A stretch of DNA of 64,000 bases from Cycas panzhihuaensis (taxonomy: Eukaryota > Cycadophyta): positions 70,625,741-70,689,740 of the forward strand of contig CM041465.1 of the NCBI GenBank assembly GCA_023213395.1. Reading direction: 5' to 3'. Below are positions 34,572-45,787 of the stretch, in pieces. The translations under genes were made by a program, and so were the position numbers. The notes under the pieces were generated by a model. It was not told the origin of the DNA and searched no databases. It saw only the letters and a list, made by a program, of their open reading frames with translations. Within the stretch, counting starts at the first letter, position 1; each line of letters begins with the position of its first letter.

Positions 34572-37106
34572 TGTTTTCGATTCATCGGGAATGGACTCGA
34601 GACGCATCAACGCAGGTTTGTTCAGGTATACTTTCTTACTTTTTCTTGCCCATGCTTAGTTAAGATTATTTAGCATAGATTGCTTAGCATACACCTACAC
34701 CACGCATTGCTTATTGCTCGATCATATTTCATATGCCTACGGCATTTTATCAGCCTATGACGACTCACACGGGCATTCCTCGTGAATAATGCTATACCCC
34801 GTATGGCACACAGCCACCCATGTTGTCTCCACAGTCTCTCGGGATATTTCCGTCAGTCTTGTTTGCTCCCGTTACAACATGTTACTTACGTTGCAGTCCT
34901 TCTGAAGCCTGATTTAATCCTTAGTTAGGACTCTTTTCATTATTTTGGGCACTTGCCCATTACAGGCATTCCCCAACTCGCACTCTTTTTGGTCTTGATT
35001 TTACTTCAAAACCTCATGTTTCTACTTCTTTTCTCTTTTTGTTTCTAGTCTAATACCATCAGTAAACTTAATCTGCAGTCTTTCTTTGTGACCGCGAGAT
35101 TCTGAGTGGTACTGTTTGAAATTTAAAAAAAGAGAACCACGTGACAGTTTCCATTTTTTTTGCGGAACTGCCGCATGGCGTTGATTGATTCAAGTCGCCC
35201 TGACATCCCCAACGTTCACTTGCTATGAACAAGGGGATAAAGGGGATTTTGCTCCCCATTCTCAAGATCTTTTGGCCAAATTTCTAACTTTTCAACAAGA
35301 AAACACACAGAGAAAGATAATCTATATGCACAAGAACTTGACTCAGGAGAAAAGGACTACGACCAGCTGTATTTGCAGGGCCATTGCTGCCCCCTACAGC
35401 TCTCTATAGCAAGCCTCATACTTCTCTGCAAGGGCTCAAGTTTCCAAAGGACATTTCTACCCAAAAGCTTCTCCAAAGAGCCAACTTCCAAGGGTCCAAG
35501 TTTGCAAGGATTTTTCCTCATTTCACTCTTGCAAAAACTTGTCATGATCAGCCCTCACATATTAGCTATTGCTGCTGTTTCCTAACAGCAAAGCTCATGC
35601 TTGATTCTCTTCCTACAAGGTATTTTTTGTTCCTATTTGCAATTCATTTTGTTCTTATTTTTTTGTCTGTTAATGAATGAAATCTTGGTTTGTCTAGTTT
35701 TCTTTATGTTGTTGCACTAGATTAGTGATATTCCCCCATGTTCTTTTGGAGGCCTCACTGTTTTCCTTAAACCATCTCTTTTACCCCTTCCTTGGTTAGC
35801 CGGTGCAAAGGAGCAAAATACGAGGATTTGAGGGAGGTAGGCGGGGTTCCGTCCCCCATTACTGTCATTCTCCCCAAGGGTTCTGTCCCTTGTCCTCTTT
35901 CCCTTTGCCATTAGTGCTTTCTTAGGGAATGGGCTAAGGGAGTTTAGGGAATTTAGTTGTGGTGTCCAAGTTAGCATAGGCAACCCGTCATTACGTCATT
36001 GCCAGAAGTCTCATCTGTTGGTGTTGGGCCCTACCTAAGCCCTAGTTTTTTCTGTTATTCCTTTCCTTGTTATGGTTCGTTACTTCACGACTTTGTGGCC
36101 AACTTGTTCCTCCTTTCCGAGTTCCGTGGAGGTCTTCCGTGGGTGAGCTAGCCATCCCAAGGCTATACTCCTTTCCCTTTTGAGTGTCTTTGTGGTGTAT
36201 GGTGGTGAGAGTATTTCTTGCATGTTGCTATTTCATTTGGCTATATTTTGATGCTTAGCATAGATCTTAGTTCCATTTGATTTTAGTATATATATTTTGG
36301 TATATTTCGTGGCCTCTCTTCCGAGAGGAAGGTATTCTTCTCACTTGTCTGCAGGATCGTGCGTTAGTGGAGCGATACGTGGAATAAACCTATTGCAAGT
36401 TAGTTCCCCGTGTGGTGCATTTCTTTTCTGTTTCATGCTTTTATTTCTTTTTTCCGTTTATTTGCTTTCACATTCTTAAGAGGAGGTAAGTAAGCCCCTC
36501 TTCTATCGCTTCCGACAACTACCACCGATCAGCATCGCATGCACGACGAACGGAGTAGAAAGGAGCGGGACTTAAAGAAACGAGCAACACTCTATTCAGG
36601 CACCAGATCCAGGTGTTCTCCTTGTTTCCTACGTATCTCCTTTTACATTACTACCTTTCATACATTTACTTGTGTAGTTAGGAAATTGTAAAATATTAAA
36701 AGGGGAAAAGGAAAAGTGCACTCATTTTTACATTATCTCTTGCTTTAGCTAGCGTAGCATAGTATAGTTAGCTTGTTTGCGTTGCATTTGAGTTACCTTC
36801 ACTGCGCCCCCTTGTTGCATTTGCCTGTACGTTAGTTAGCCACCCTTCCATTCATTGCCTTCTCATTACCTTGAGGAGACGCAACGCGCAAGGCGCTTTC
36901 TCCTCTTCCCGACCATCCGAGGGGTAGGAAGGCCTTGCTTTGCACAGCTACCTGGAAGCAACCAGGCACCTTGCAGTTCTAAATCCGCGCTTCGGTGCAT
37001 GGACGCCCTGTGAGATGAAGTCCTTGCTGCCTAGTTTAGTTAGCATTGCATATTCTTATATCCTTTTTGCTAGACGTAGGGACATCGCCCCACAGCGAAC
37101 GTTTCA
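34572..37106 (+). repeat. Element H 5' LTR
   Basis: About 2.5 kb, TGTTTTCGATTC to GTTTCA; matches 61830-64000. It starts after polypurine ccaaggggcga, as in the 3' copy and as in element I. The end is set by alignment of the following PBS region with element I. Short ORFs in it (for example 35717-35983 minus) recur in the 3' LTR only because the sequence is repeated. Confidence 0.82.
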
Positions 37107-37131
37107 CTTGCAACCATACTAGGGAACTGCC
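37107..37131 (+). other. Element H primer binding site (degenerate)
   Basis: cttgcaaccatactaggg aligns with tcgggcgaccatacttgg in element I; a common ancestor near TGGCGACC is implied, with C-to-T type changes here. tRNA identity uncertain, tRNA-Arg being my guess from Tat/Ogre elements. Confidence 0.5.
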
Positions 37132-37373
37132 AGTAAGGGAGCTAGTTTTGCTTCCCCTTTTCATTGGTGTTCTTGCCTCTAGGTAGTTTCTTATTCTATG
37201 TTCCAGTTGGGTAACCCCCAACGCGCTTGCTTCATTTCCCTCTTTTCGTTTTCTTCTAACAACGCTCGCAAAGGCGTTGCATGTGACGTTTCTCACATCG
37301 CTTGCGAGGTCTGCTGCCGTTGTTAGAAGACCAATCGCCTCGTTCCCTTCCGGTGTCAAAACCTTATTCGACC

Positions 37374-39580
37374 ATGGAAGGTTACCCGTCCGATTGGGCT
37401 TACCATACCATGGATTCGGGAACTCAAGAGTTCCCCTCATCTGTTCCGGAATCTGTCCATGGGGGCGATGATTCTATCTATTATCCAGATGACCAGTTTC
37501 ACCCTACTGACTTTCGTCCTTCTGCTCATGCGGCAGAAGATTCGTCTCCTCACGAGACTCACCATCCTACTGGTGAGCCTTACGAGGAGCGTCCTGAGGG
37601 ATCCCCGACATTCAAAATCCCATCGACCTCGTATGGCTACGAGGATACCCCTCCCGCTGATGTGGTTGAAGCACTCAGTGAGTACTTTCAAACAACTCGC
37701 TGCTAACTACATCCTAGGTGGTTTGAAGAAATGTTGCGCAATATAGCATCTTCTTCATCCATACCTGCGCCTCATACAACGAATGATGCTTCTGCCCATG
37801 CATACTCATCCTATGTCGTGTCTACACTGGCTCCCAGGGCAAGCGTTGCGTCGCCTATCTCTAGCCGTGGTCCTACTTCTTCAGGACTCATTCGTGGCAT
37901 GTCCTTTCCCCAACATGGGGTTAGCATGCCGTTTTTAAGTCAAACAAATGCGCCACCCTCAAACGTGGTGCATGCATTTCCTAGTAGGCCGCGAGGCCCT
38001 ACTAGTGCTACTACTGTCAACTATGTAGGACCCATTCCTACATAAGTTCAAAACCCTTCTAGTGGTCCTTCCCTTTACGTGCCCCCAGGTTACACGTCTC
38101 AACCTTGGGGGCAGGGTAGGGGAAACCATCTTCCTGCTTATGGGGTAGACCCGTTGCACCCATATGGGGTTACGCCACCTACAGGTAGCCCATATGGGCA
38201 AAACTCGGTCCCTCACCCTTCATTTCTGCCATCTAGCGTAACTCCACATTGCTTGGCGTCTTCGCAAGGGAACATACCTCCCTTCCAAGGCGTTTACCCA
38301 CAACCTCCTTTCCAATAAGGGGCGTTCCTCCAAGGAGGGATGGGTTTACCACCCCCATCCATTCCTGTTCCTTTACCAGTCGTCGATCCGATGGCGCATG
38401 TAAGGACACGTCCTTTCATGGACTACAGGTCAACGCCGTTATCCGTCGAGGCACTAAGGACCAACCTGCCGCCTCACCCTCCTAAAGTTCCCAAATTCGA
38501 CGGAACTTCGTCACAAGACCTAACCAAGCATGTACGTAGTTTCTCTATGGCGTGCATTGATTATTAGGCTTATGACCATATTCTGATGAAGCTATTTCTG
38601 CGATCCTTGCAGGGCAATACCCTCAAGTGGTTTTACCGTCTCCTTGCCCATTCGATTTCTTCGTTCTAGCAATTAGTGGACGAGTTCGTCAACTATTTTG
38701 ACATAGCCCGTCCATTCGAAAGCGGAATAAAAGCACTCCTGTCGCTTAAACAAGGTCACAATGAAATGAATCGTGACTTTGTGCGACACTTTCATGATCT
38801 CTTTTACTCTACCAAGGCCACGTTGCCTGAAGAGTTGAAGTGAGATCTCTTCGTCAACGCGCCGCCAAGTGCGTGGAAGTCCTCAAGATGGGGGCAACCA
38901 CATGTGACTCCGCGATTATGAGGTGCTTGGTGTTGGACGCCATTGAGATCCAAGCTGGACTCAAGAAACCTCCTAAGCCCTCACAACATCGTGAGGCGCC
39001 TCCCCCAGCGAAGGAAACCAAACCTTCGCAGCCTGCTAGGTCTACCTCTCATCTGAATGAGAGGACCTTAGACCCTCTTGCTTCCATTATTCGCTCATTC
39101 AAGCACACGATGAAGGAGCTTAAACTCCATCCTCCTTCATCGCTGACCTCCCATAAACCAGTTCAACAAGCTTCTCATGTGATGCCCCCTAAAGGGGGTA
39201 ATGTCCAACCTTCTCAAGCAAGGAGGATCGATCCTCCCCTTGAGAAGAGGTGGTGTTCCATCCACGGGGAGTGCTTCCACGACGATTCGCGTTGTCAGGT
39301 ACAACACCCACGTGACGCCCCGCCGCGCAATTCGTCCCCTAGGTGAGCATCGAGGCCTAACCTCGATCAACCCGTTCATAGAGACCCGTTCCCCAAACAT
39401 GGGGAACGTGGTCGTGATGTTCAGCAAAGGAACAATAAGAATCAGGATAGATCCTCCGATTCTCGCCCTTCGCATGGTAGGGGGAAGGGTGTGCGAAGGC
39501 CATCTTCCCCTTCGTGCTCCCCTGACCGCCGTGCTCCATCACCTTCGCGATCCCATAATAAGGGAAAGAAGGTGATCTAA
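37374..39580 (+). pseudogene. Element H gag
   Basis: Begins MEGYPSDWAYHT at 37374; the same start is seen in element I (56300 minus). First about 350 residues are Ser/Pro/Tyr-rich and low in complexity (PPGYTSQPWG, YPQPPFQ). The capsid-like domain follows: PPKVPKFDGTSSQDLTKHVR, LQGNTLKWFYRL, LVDEFVNYFD, LLSLKQGHNEMNRDFVRHFH (38460-38820). A CHHC knuckle, WCSIHGECFHDDSRC, is at about 39250-39300 and a basic Arg/Ser tail ends KKVI-stop at 39580. At least six stops or frameshifts (for example 37703, 38043, 38317, 38842) disable it. It would form the virus-like particle that packages element RNA. Confidence 0.88.
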
Positions 39581-40293
39581 ATGCTTGAGACCACTCCCCT
39601 CTACGTATTGACCCGGTCTCAAGTCACAAATAAGGCAGCAGGCACCTCCACATCTACCTCGCAACTTGATCCTTCTTCGGAAGCTGTTCCCCTGGAGATT
39701 CCTGCACTTCCCAAGAGCATTCCCGTGTGCCCTAGTAGATTTGACTTTAGTTGAGCCCTTACCCAACCCATGGGGAGGGGTAAGCCCTTCTTCGTGGTCG
39801 AAGAGCTTCTTACCATGGCTGCCGGATGTCCATCATGCATGTCTTGAGAAGTTACCTCGAGCAGCGAATGCTCCTCTTAGAAGCTCTAGGATCGAATGAT
39901 GCATCCGTTCATGCCTTGGGCACAACCCAAAGCTGCGAACCCGTTATCTCTTTCGATCCCAGAGATCTTCCTACGTCTAGTGGAAGGGAACGCCAGTGTA
40001 ACTTCCCTTTCACCATTACCATAGATACTCCTGATTACATGTTGCGAAGAACCGTCGTGGACAATAGTTCTTCTGTCAATGCCATGCCCTTGCGCCTTAT
40101 GCAAGAGCTTGGTATTTCCACCTTGGAACCTGTTCCATGGCATTATCAGGGTTATGATGGTAGTGAGAAGACTCCCTTGGGATCTGTCTCGATACCTCTT
40201 ACTCTTGAGGACAAGACTGTCGTTACTGACATCGTCGTCCTCGACGTTGACGTTGACTACAACTTGCTTCTGGGTCGACCATGGCTTGACTAA
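39581..40293 (+). pseudogene. Element H aspartic protease
   Basis: The open part 39826-40293 reads FPFTITIDTPDYMLRRTVVD, then VDNSSSVNAMPLRLMQELGI, and ends DYNLLLGRPWLD. This is the retropepsin of Tat-type elements, whose active site is usually DNGSS; here Gly has become Ser. YNLLLGRPWL is the conserved C-terminal strand. It would cleave Gag-Pol. Upstream 39581-39825 is in another frame. Confidence 0.85.
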
Positions 40294-41240
40294 ATGGGAG
40301 CCGTGTGTTCCACCCGTTGGGGGAAACTTAAATTTGTCCATAGCCGTGTCGCTAAACAAGCTAGGCCTTCTGCTCAGGTGAGCCATGGCCATCCAAAGGG
40401 AAACAAACGCCCTTTCGATCATGTTTCAACCTGCTCCATTGGAATCCCTGATTCCTCTTACCGCGAAGAAGATACCATATCCTCTTCTCCTGATTTGATG
40501 CGTTTCGTCCCCATTGGTGTCGGAAGCTATGGGTACCTCGCCATGTTTGACGATGACGGGTCCCATAGTGGGGATAAGGATTGTCCTCACCTGGTTTCAT
40601 TCCTTCGCACTAGTGTGAGGCATCCTCCTAGTCCTAGGTGTCCTCCTAGGACCCCTTTTGTTATAAAGCTTGGTCATTTTCATATGTCACATGACATTGC
40701 GCATGTCGATCATCATGTTCCTAGCTCTTCCATCCCATTACCTTCCATAGGTGATGATGTTGAGAGTTTCCCTCTTTCTTTTTACGAGGAACCTCTCCTT
40801 GACTCTCCTTTAGAGTCCCTTGGGGATGATGGGCAGCTTTCAGGCCATACCGGTCCTATCGCTCCCACGCTATCCCGCGCATCGTCCATTCAAAGTTTAC
40901 CTTTGGTCACCACAAGCTTGGCCACCAAAAGGTCTTGGCGATTGGGTCCACATTAGCCGACCCAATCCCTTCTTCCGTTTCCTCTCTTCCTGTCGATCTT
41001 GCCCCCCTCTATTTCGAAGAGGGGAATGCTATGTGCATGGGGGCAACTCAGGATATAGTCCTTGCCCTAGACAAGATCATCAAAGTAGGAGCGGAATGTA
41101 CTCCTGACGAACTGAGGGAATACTCCCTCCTATTCCAGGAATTCCGCGATGTATTCGTGTGGGACTACTCGGACATGAAGGGTATTGACCCCTCCATCGT
41201 CATGCATAACCTTACGACCATTCTTAATGCTTGCCCTGTG
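40294..41240 (+). pseudogene. Element H protease-RT linker
   Basis: Reading continues past the protease stop as MGAVCSTRWGKLKFVHSRVA, the usual domain boundary after GRPWL in these elements. It is a long, low-conservation Ser/Pro-rich stretch (PIGVGSYGYLAMFDDD) shared with element I. Near 40990-41210 it enters the pre-RT region: AMCMGATQDIVLALD, ECTPDELREYSLLFQEFRDV and FVWDYSDMKGIDPSIVMHNL, a motif preceding RT in Gypsy pols. A frameshift lies at about 40950. Confidence 0.75.
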
Positions 41241-41252
41241 CGTCAGAAGTAG

Positions 41253-42690
41253 CGTCCCCTTCACCCGAAGCTTTCAACTGCCGTTAAGATGGAGGTTGAG
41301 AAGTTTCTGGACGCAGGACTTGTTTCTTCCATCGATTACCCTAAGTGGGTATCGAATATCGTTCCCGTTGCTAAGGAGAACGTGACCATTCATATTTGTG
41401 TCGACTTCTGCGACATAAATAATGCTTGTCCTAAGGACAACTTTCCTCTTCCCTTCATTGATCAAATAATTGATCGTACGGCTGGATTCAAAGTGATGTC
41501 CTTAATGGACAGCTTCTCCAGTTATAACCAAATTCAGATTTCTCCTGAAGACCGCCACAAGATGGCCTTCACTATGCCATGGAGTACCTTTGCCTACAAG
41601 GCAATGCCCTTTGGTCTTAAGAATGCAGGGGCTACTTATCAAAGAGCCATGCATTTTATCTTTCATGACCTCATCAACAATACGTTGGAGGTCTTCATGG
41701 ACGATATGATGGGCCTTTCGTGTACCAGAGCCCATCATCCCTCTGACTTGTGTGCCATCTTCACAAGATGCCGCAAGTATCACGTTAGCCCGAACCCGCT
41801 CAAATGCGTGTTTGTCGTCACTTCAGGCAAACTCTTAGGTTTCCTCGTGTCCCAATAAGGAATCCAAATCGATCCGGAAAAAGTCAAGGCAATCCTTAAC
41901 ATGCCGTCGCCTAGGACCCAACAACAAATTAAGTCGTTTCTAGGTAGGCTCGATTTTCTGAGGCGTTTCTTGGCAAATTTTACCATAAATACCAAACCTC
42001 TTACGAACCTATTGAAGAAAGGAGCCCCTTTTGTTTGGTCAGACAAGACCCAAAAGGCCTTCGTAGGACTCAAGGAAGCTCTCATTTCCACCCCTACGCT
42101 GGCGCCTCCTTGCTTTGATAGGCCTTTCATTCTATACACCTCGGTAACCGACGAATCCCTGGGCGCAATGCTCGCACAAGAGGACGATTTGGGAACCGAG
42201 AGGGCTATCTATTCCATCAGCCGCACTCTCGTTGCCGCTAAATTAAACTATCCTCCCGCCGAAAAGGAATGCCTCTCCTTGGTCCATGCGACCAAGAAGT
42301 TTAGGCATTACTTGCTTGGCAATATAACCAAGGTGATCATTCAATCTGATCCCTTGCGTTACTTGCTTACTCATTCAGACTTGATGGGTAGGGCAGGTTG
42401 TTGGGCTGTCCTACTTCAAGAGTTCGACTTGCAAGTCATTAACAGGAAGTTGAAGAAGGGAATGATAGTGGCAGAGCAATTAGTCGATGCTGCCATTCCC
42501 AACGCGAGCGGCGTTCCTGTTGATGACTCTTTCCCGGATGAGTCTATTATGACCGTTCAAGGTGCTTCTCCTCACCCACTTGTCGATAGCGAGTGGTATG
42601 GCAACATTGTGCAATATCTGACTCAGCAAGAATATTGCCCTGAAGCCAATAACAAGGTTAGGTCGCGTATCTGCGCCACCGCTAGGTAAC
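41253..42690 (+). pseudogene. Element H reverse transcriptase and RNase H
   Basis: RT is nearly continuous at 41289-41858: VEKFLDAGLVSSIDYPKWVS, HICVDFCDINNACPKDNFPL, VMSLMDSFSSYNQI (first catalytic Asp), MPFGLKNAGATYQRAMHFIF, EVFMDDMMGLS (YVDD box as FMDD). After a stop at 41856 the thumb and RNase H continue: SPRTQQQIKSFLGRLDFLRR, RPFILYTSVTDESLGAML, ERAIYSISRTLV, NYPPAEKECLSLVHATKKFR, VIIQSDPLRYLLT. The conserved residues are largely in place. There is one RT-terminal stop, and the pol frame is broken again before integrase. Confidence 0.9.
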
Positions 42691-42698
42691 ACTTCCTC

Positions 42699-43838
42699 GT
42701 GGATGAAGTGTTGTACAAGAGATCCTTCGATGGGATCCTGCTTCGCTGCGTCGCTCCTGACGAAGTGGATCAAATACTCCGTGAATGCCATCATGGCATT
42801 TGTGGGGGCCACTTTGGGGGCCAATCCATGGCCCAAAGGATCCTTCGCATGGGTTATTACTGGCCATGCTTGTTCAAGGACGCCCACGCCTGTACCCTTA
42901 GATGTCAGCGATGTCAGGAGCACGCCAATGTCTCTCACGTACCTTCCGAGGCGTTGCACCCTATCGTGTCTCCGTGGCCCTTTTCTCAATAGGGCTTGGA
43001 CCTCATTGGGGCTATATCGCCGCCATCTTCCGCATAACATAAATATATCTTAACCGCTATGGAATATTTCACTAAATGGGCAGAGGAAATCCCCCTGTCC
43101 ACTACCCTTGGCAAGACGATAGCCACCTTTATCTACCAGTCTATTATTTGTCGTTTCAGGATTCCAGATGTCCTAATTACGGATAATGGAACTTCCTTCT
43201 ATAATAAGGAAATGGACGAGCTATGTGAGAAATTCAAAATCTCGCATAAGACGTCATCCCCTTATTACCCCCAAGCGAACGGGCAAGTTGAATCTTTCAA
43301 CAAAATGCTTGTCAGCATTCTAAAGAAAACTATTGTCCAATCTCAAAGGGATTGGCACATCCAACTCCCTTCTGCCCTATGGGCTTATCACACTTCCATC
43401 TGCACGGCTACTGGAATGACCCCATTCTCGTTAGTCTACGGAACCGAGGCGGTGTTCCTACTAGAAGTGGAGATCCCCTCTCTTCGGGTTTCTCTTCGAG
43501 GCCTTATTGACGAGGAGTCTATTCGCCCGGCTCGCCTCCTAGACCTCGAAGCCCTGGATGAGAGGTGCTTAACGGCTTATCAAGTGAACCTCGCTTCGAA
43601 AGCCCGCTTGCAAAGGACACACGACAAACGTCTTCATGCTCGTCCTTTGTGCCTCGGGGACCACGTCCTCAAATTGGAGTATCTTTACGATCGCTTGGCC
43701 AAATTCGGGCCCAAATGGGTAGGCCCTTTCGTCGTTCTCGAAAGCCTCGATAACGGCGCATATAGGATTGCTACCCTGGAAGGCTTGGAATTCAAGAAAG
43801 TAGTCAACAAAAAATTCCTTAAGAAGTTTTACGCATGA
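42699..43838 (+). pseudogene. Element H integrase
   Basis: Zinc domain: ECHHGICGGHFGGQSMAQRI with His pair, and CQRCQEHANV Cys pair (42780-42940). Core: GLDLIGAISPPSS after a stop at 42991, second Asp in VLITDNGTSFYNKEMDELCE, Glu in QVESFNKMLVSILKK, so DDE is complete. Long open reading 43059-43838. C-terminus: WVGPFVVLESLDNGAYRI (GPY/F module), ending KKFLKKFYA. Stops near 42990 and 43037 fall between the zinc domain and the core; otherwise the best-preserved gene in the window. Confidence 0.9.
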
Positions 43839-44357
43839 TCTTTTACGCTTTTCTTGGCTGTTCGAAATGAGCCTAAACTACCATCTTAAATTATTCCCAT
43901 TCCTCCCAACCACGAGTAGAATGGCAATTTAAGATGGATTTTCGCTTCTTCTTCCAGTTCCTCCCGCGGAACCCGCATTCCTGTATGCTCTCGGGAACCT
44001 TTATCCTCCTATTTGGGCATTCCCCGACTAGGATGACATTGTGGAGTATCGTCACTCCCTTCTCCTGCCTATTGTTTCCTTCGCATATTCTACTATACTC
44101 CCCCGTGGACATGCATGTCGCTCTATTTCTAACCTCACACCTCTCGATCACCTCTGCTTACGGTGGACGTATGTGCTCCTGTTAGACATATAGCCATACA
44201 TGGAAGGAAATACATACGTGTTACAACCAAATATTTACAACAAAACACTTACAATAAAACATATTTACATTTACAACATACAAAGTAAATCATATATGCT
44301 ATCTCTATCATACATTATACACACCATTTCATGTCAAAGTGGGGTTCCAATTACCCC

Positions 44358-44451
<94 letters not shown>

Positions 44452-44585
44452 AAAATGTCATGGTACATCGTGCATGTGGGAAGTCGGGATCCTTGCAGGG
44501 GGGGTACAATCATGTGAGCCTACATATGACCCCCTGGAGGCCCGTGCTTTCCTGTCTAAACCTAATGTATATCTCATCTACTACT
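43839..44585 (+). other. Element H post-integrase spacer with (TA)n at 44359-44449
   Basis: Non-coding. Matches the minus strand of element I between 49870 and 49190 (for example ccttccatg.., ggggttccaa.., ggtacaatcatgtgagcctacat), so it is a conserved part of the family, not an insertion. A 91 bp (TA)n tract sits where element I has only a short tatatatgc. Homology with I stops at about 44580, the left edge of the PMD cargo. Confidence 0.75.
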
Positions 44586-45787
44586 GCTGTCCTGATCCTG
44601 GGGTACCATCCCTTGGTCTGTGTGGTCCCTCTCCTAGGGACCACATCCCGCCGAGGCTCCTCCTGGGCCTCCGCAAGCTGCCCGCCTCGCTCCCCTCATC
44701 CTGAGGTCATCTCGGGGTCGTAGCCACTGTGTGTGTGTAGGTTTGGCTCCTACTCGACCTCGAGGCCATCTGCGCCACTAGCTGATTGTATCGGGCCTGG
44801 ATACGATCCCTCTCTCCCCGGAGTCCCTCCTCCATGCTCTGGGATCTCTCCTCCATTGCTCTGAGGCACTCCTCGAGTACCGCTATCTGGACCCTACTCT
44901 CGATATCTCCTCCTGGTCCACCCTAAGCCTCTAGGGCCTGGACTCGTTACAAGAACTCGTCCCGCCCCCCCGCCACCGAGCTCTCACTGCACCGCCCCAA
45001 AATGTCATGTGTTCCTGGGACTCTGCGGCCTAAATGTCTCTCACCCTCACTAGTGGGGCAAACACCTGCATATGGGCGCCTGCCGACTTGGGCGCATCCT
45101 CCGCCTGGATAGGCAGTTGCCCCTCTGCGTAGACCTGAGGGAACATCTCCCTCACCATAGCCTCCACCAGTCTCTGGACCTCTACTACACCTGTCAATGC
45201 AACATGTCATGTGTCAGTGCATATCCTCACTGTATACCATAATAAAATGAAACCAAGAATCTATCTAGATGTCAAACGACTAAGGAAACGGTTAGGTCTC
45301 ACCTGCCATGGCCGCCGGCTCCTTTGCTCGGGCGACATCCTCGTCTCTTGGCCCTCCGCTAGCTGCAGGTACCTTGTCCTCAGGTACATCCTCTCCCTTA
45401 GCCTCGCTCCTAGCAGGGACTGGCTCGACCCTCGCCTCTCCGGATCTCCTTACGATCTGTAGTCTGCGGCCCCTGGTCTCTAGCACCCTGCTCACCTCAA
45501 CAGCTCCTGATGGGCCTGCCCCTCCTCCGGCAGTCCCGGATGGTCCTGCTGCTCCTTCTGCTGACCGTGATGGACCTGCCTCTCTTGCAGGTCATGATGG
45601 GCCAACCCCATCTCCCCCATCATCACTATCGTCGCTGTTATCACCGTCGCTGTCGTCGTCATCGCCGTCGTCGATGGGTGCTCCTGCTCCTCCCGCTCCA
45701 TCGTCACTCTCCCACCTCACTGCTCTATATGGCTCTACTGTATAGTCTGTCAACGTGAGAAGGTCGAGTGACGTCACATTGACCAAC
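44586..45787 (-). pseudogene. Antisense plant mobile domain (PMD) gene, C-terminal part
   Basis: Minus-strand continuation of the PMD gene at 59091-59878, separated by element I. The frame from 45787 reads LVNVTSLDLLTLTDYTVEPY then an acidic run (DDGDDDDSDGDNSDDSDDGG). An intron-like gap lies at 45191-45302. Farther on, 44800-44930 contains RAMEERSQSMEEG and GERDRIQARYNQLVAQMAS, a predicted coiled coil. Frameshifts between make the exact end uncertain. PMD genes occur both as host genes and inside plant transposons; this copy is antisense cargo of H. Confidence 0.65.
45191..45302 (-). other. Probable spliceosomal intron in the antisense PMD gene
   Basis: Minus strand: GGCAG|GTGAGACC ... GCATTGACAG|GTGTAG, 112 bp, AT-rich relative to both sides, with consensus donor and acceptor. 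It would not be spliced from the sense RNA of element H, so it can persist through retrotransposition. Confidence 0.6.

Noticed and set aside
35717-35983. 88-codon minus-strand ORF, recurring at 62969-63259
   Set aside because: Within the LTRs of H; recurrence is due to LTR duplication.
39886-40422. 178-codon minus-strand ORF
   Set aside because: Shadow of the element H protease; no domain match on that strand.
42480-43040. 186-codon minus-strand ORF
   Set aside because: Shadow of the RNase H-integrase region.
44200-44723. Three ORFs with YIYI tracts
   Set aside because: Same cause: (TA)n in the post-integrase spacer of element H.
45308-45745. 145-codon plus-strand ORF, Ser/Pro/Ala-rich
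   Set aside because: Antisense shadow of the acidic, low-complexity part of the PMD gene.
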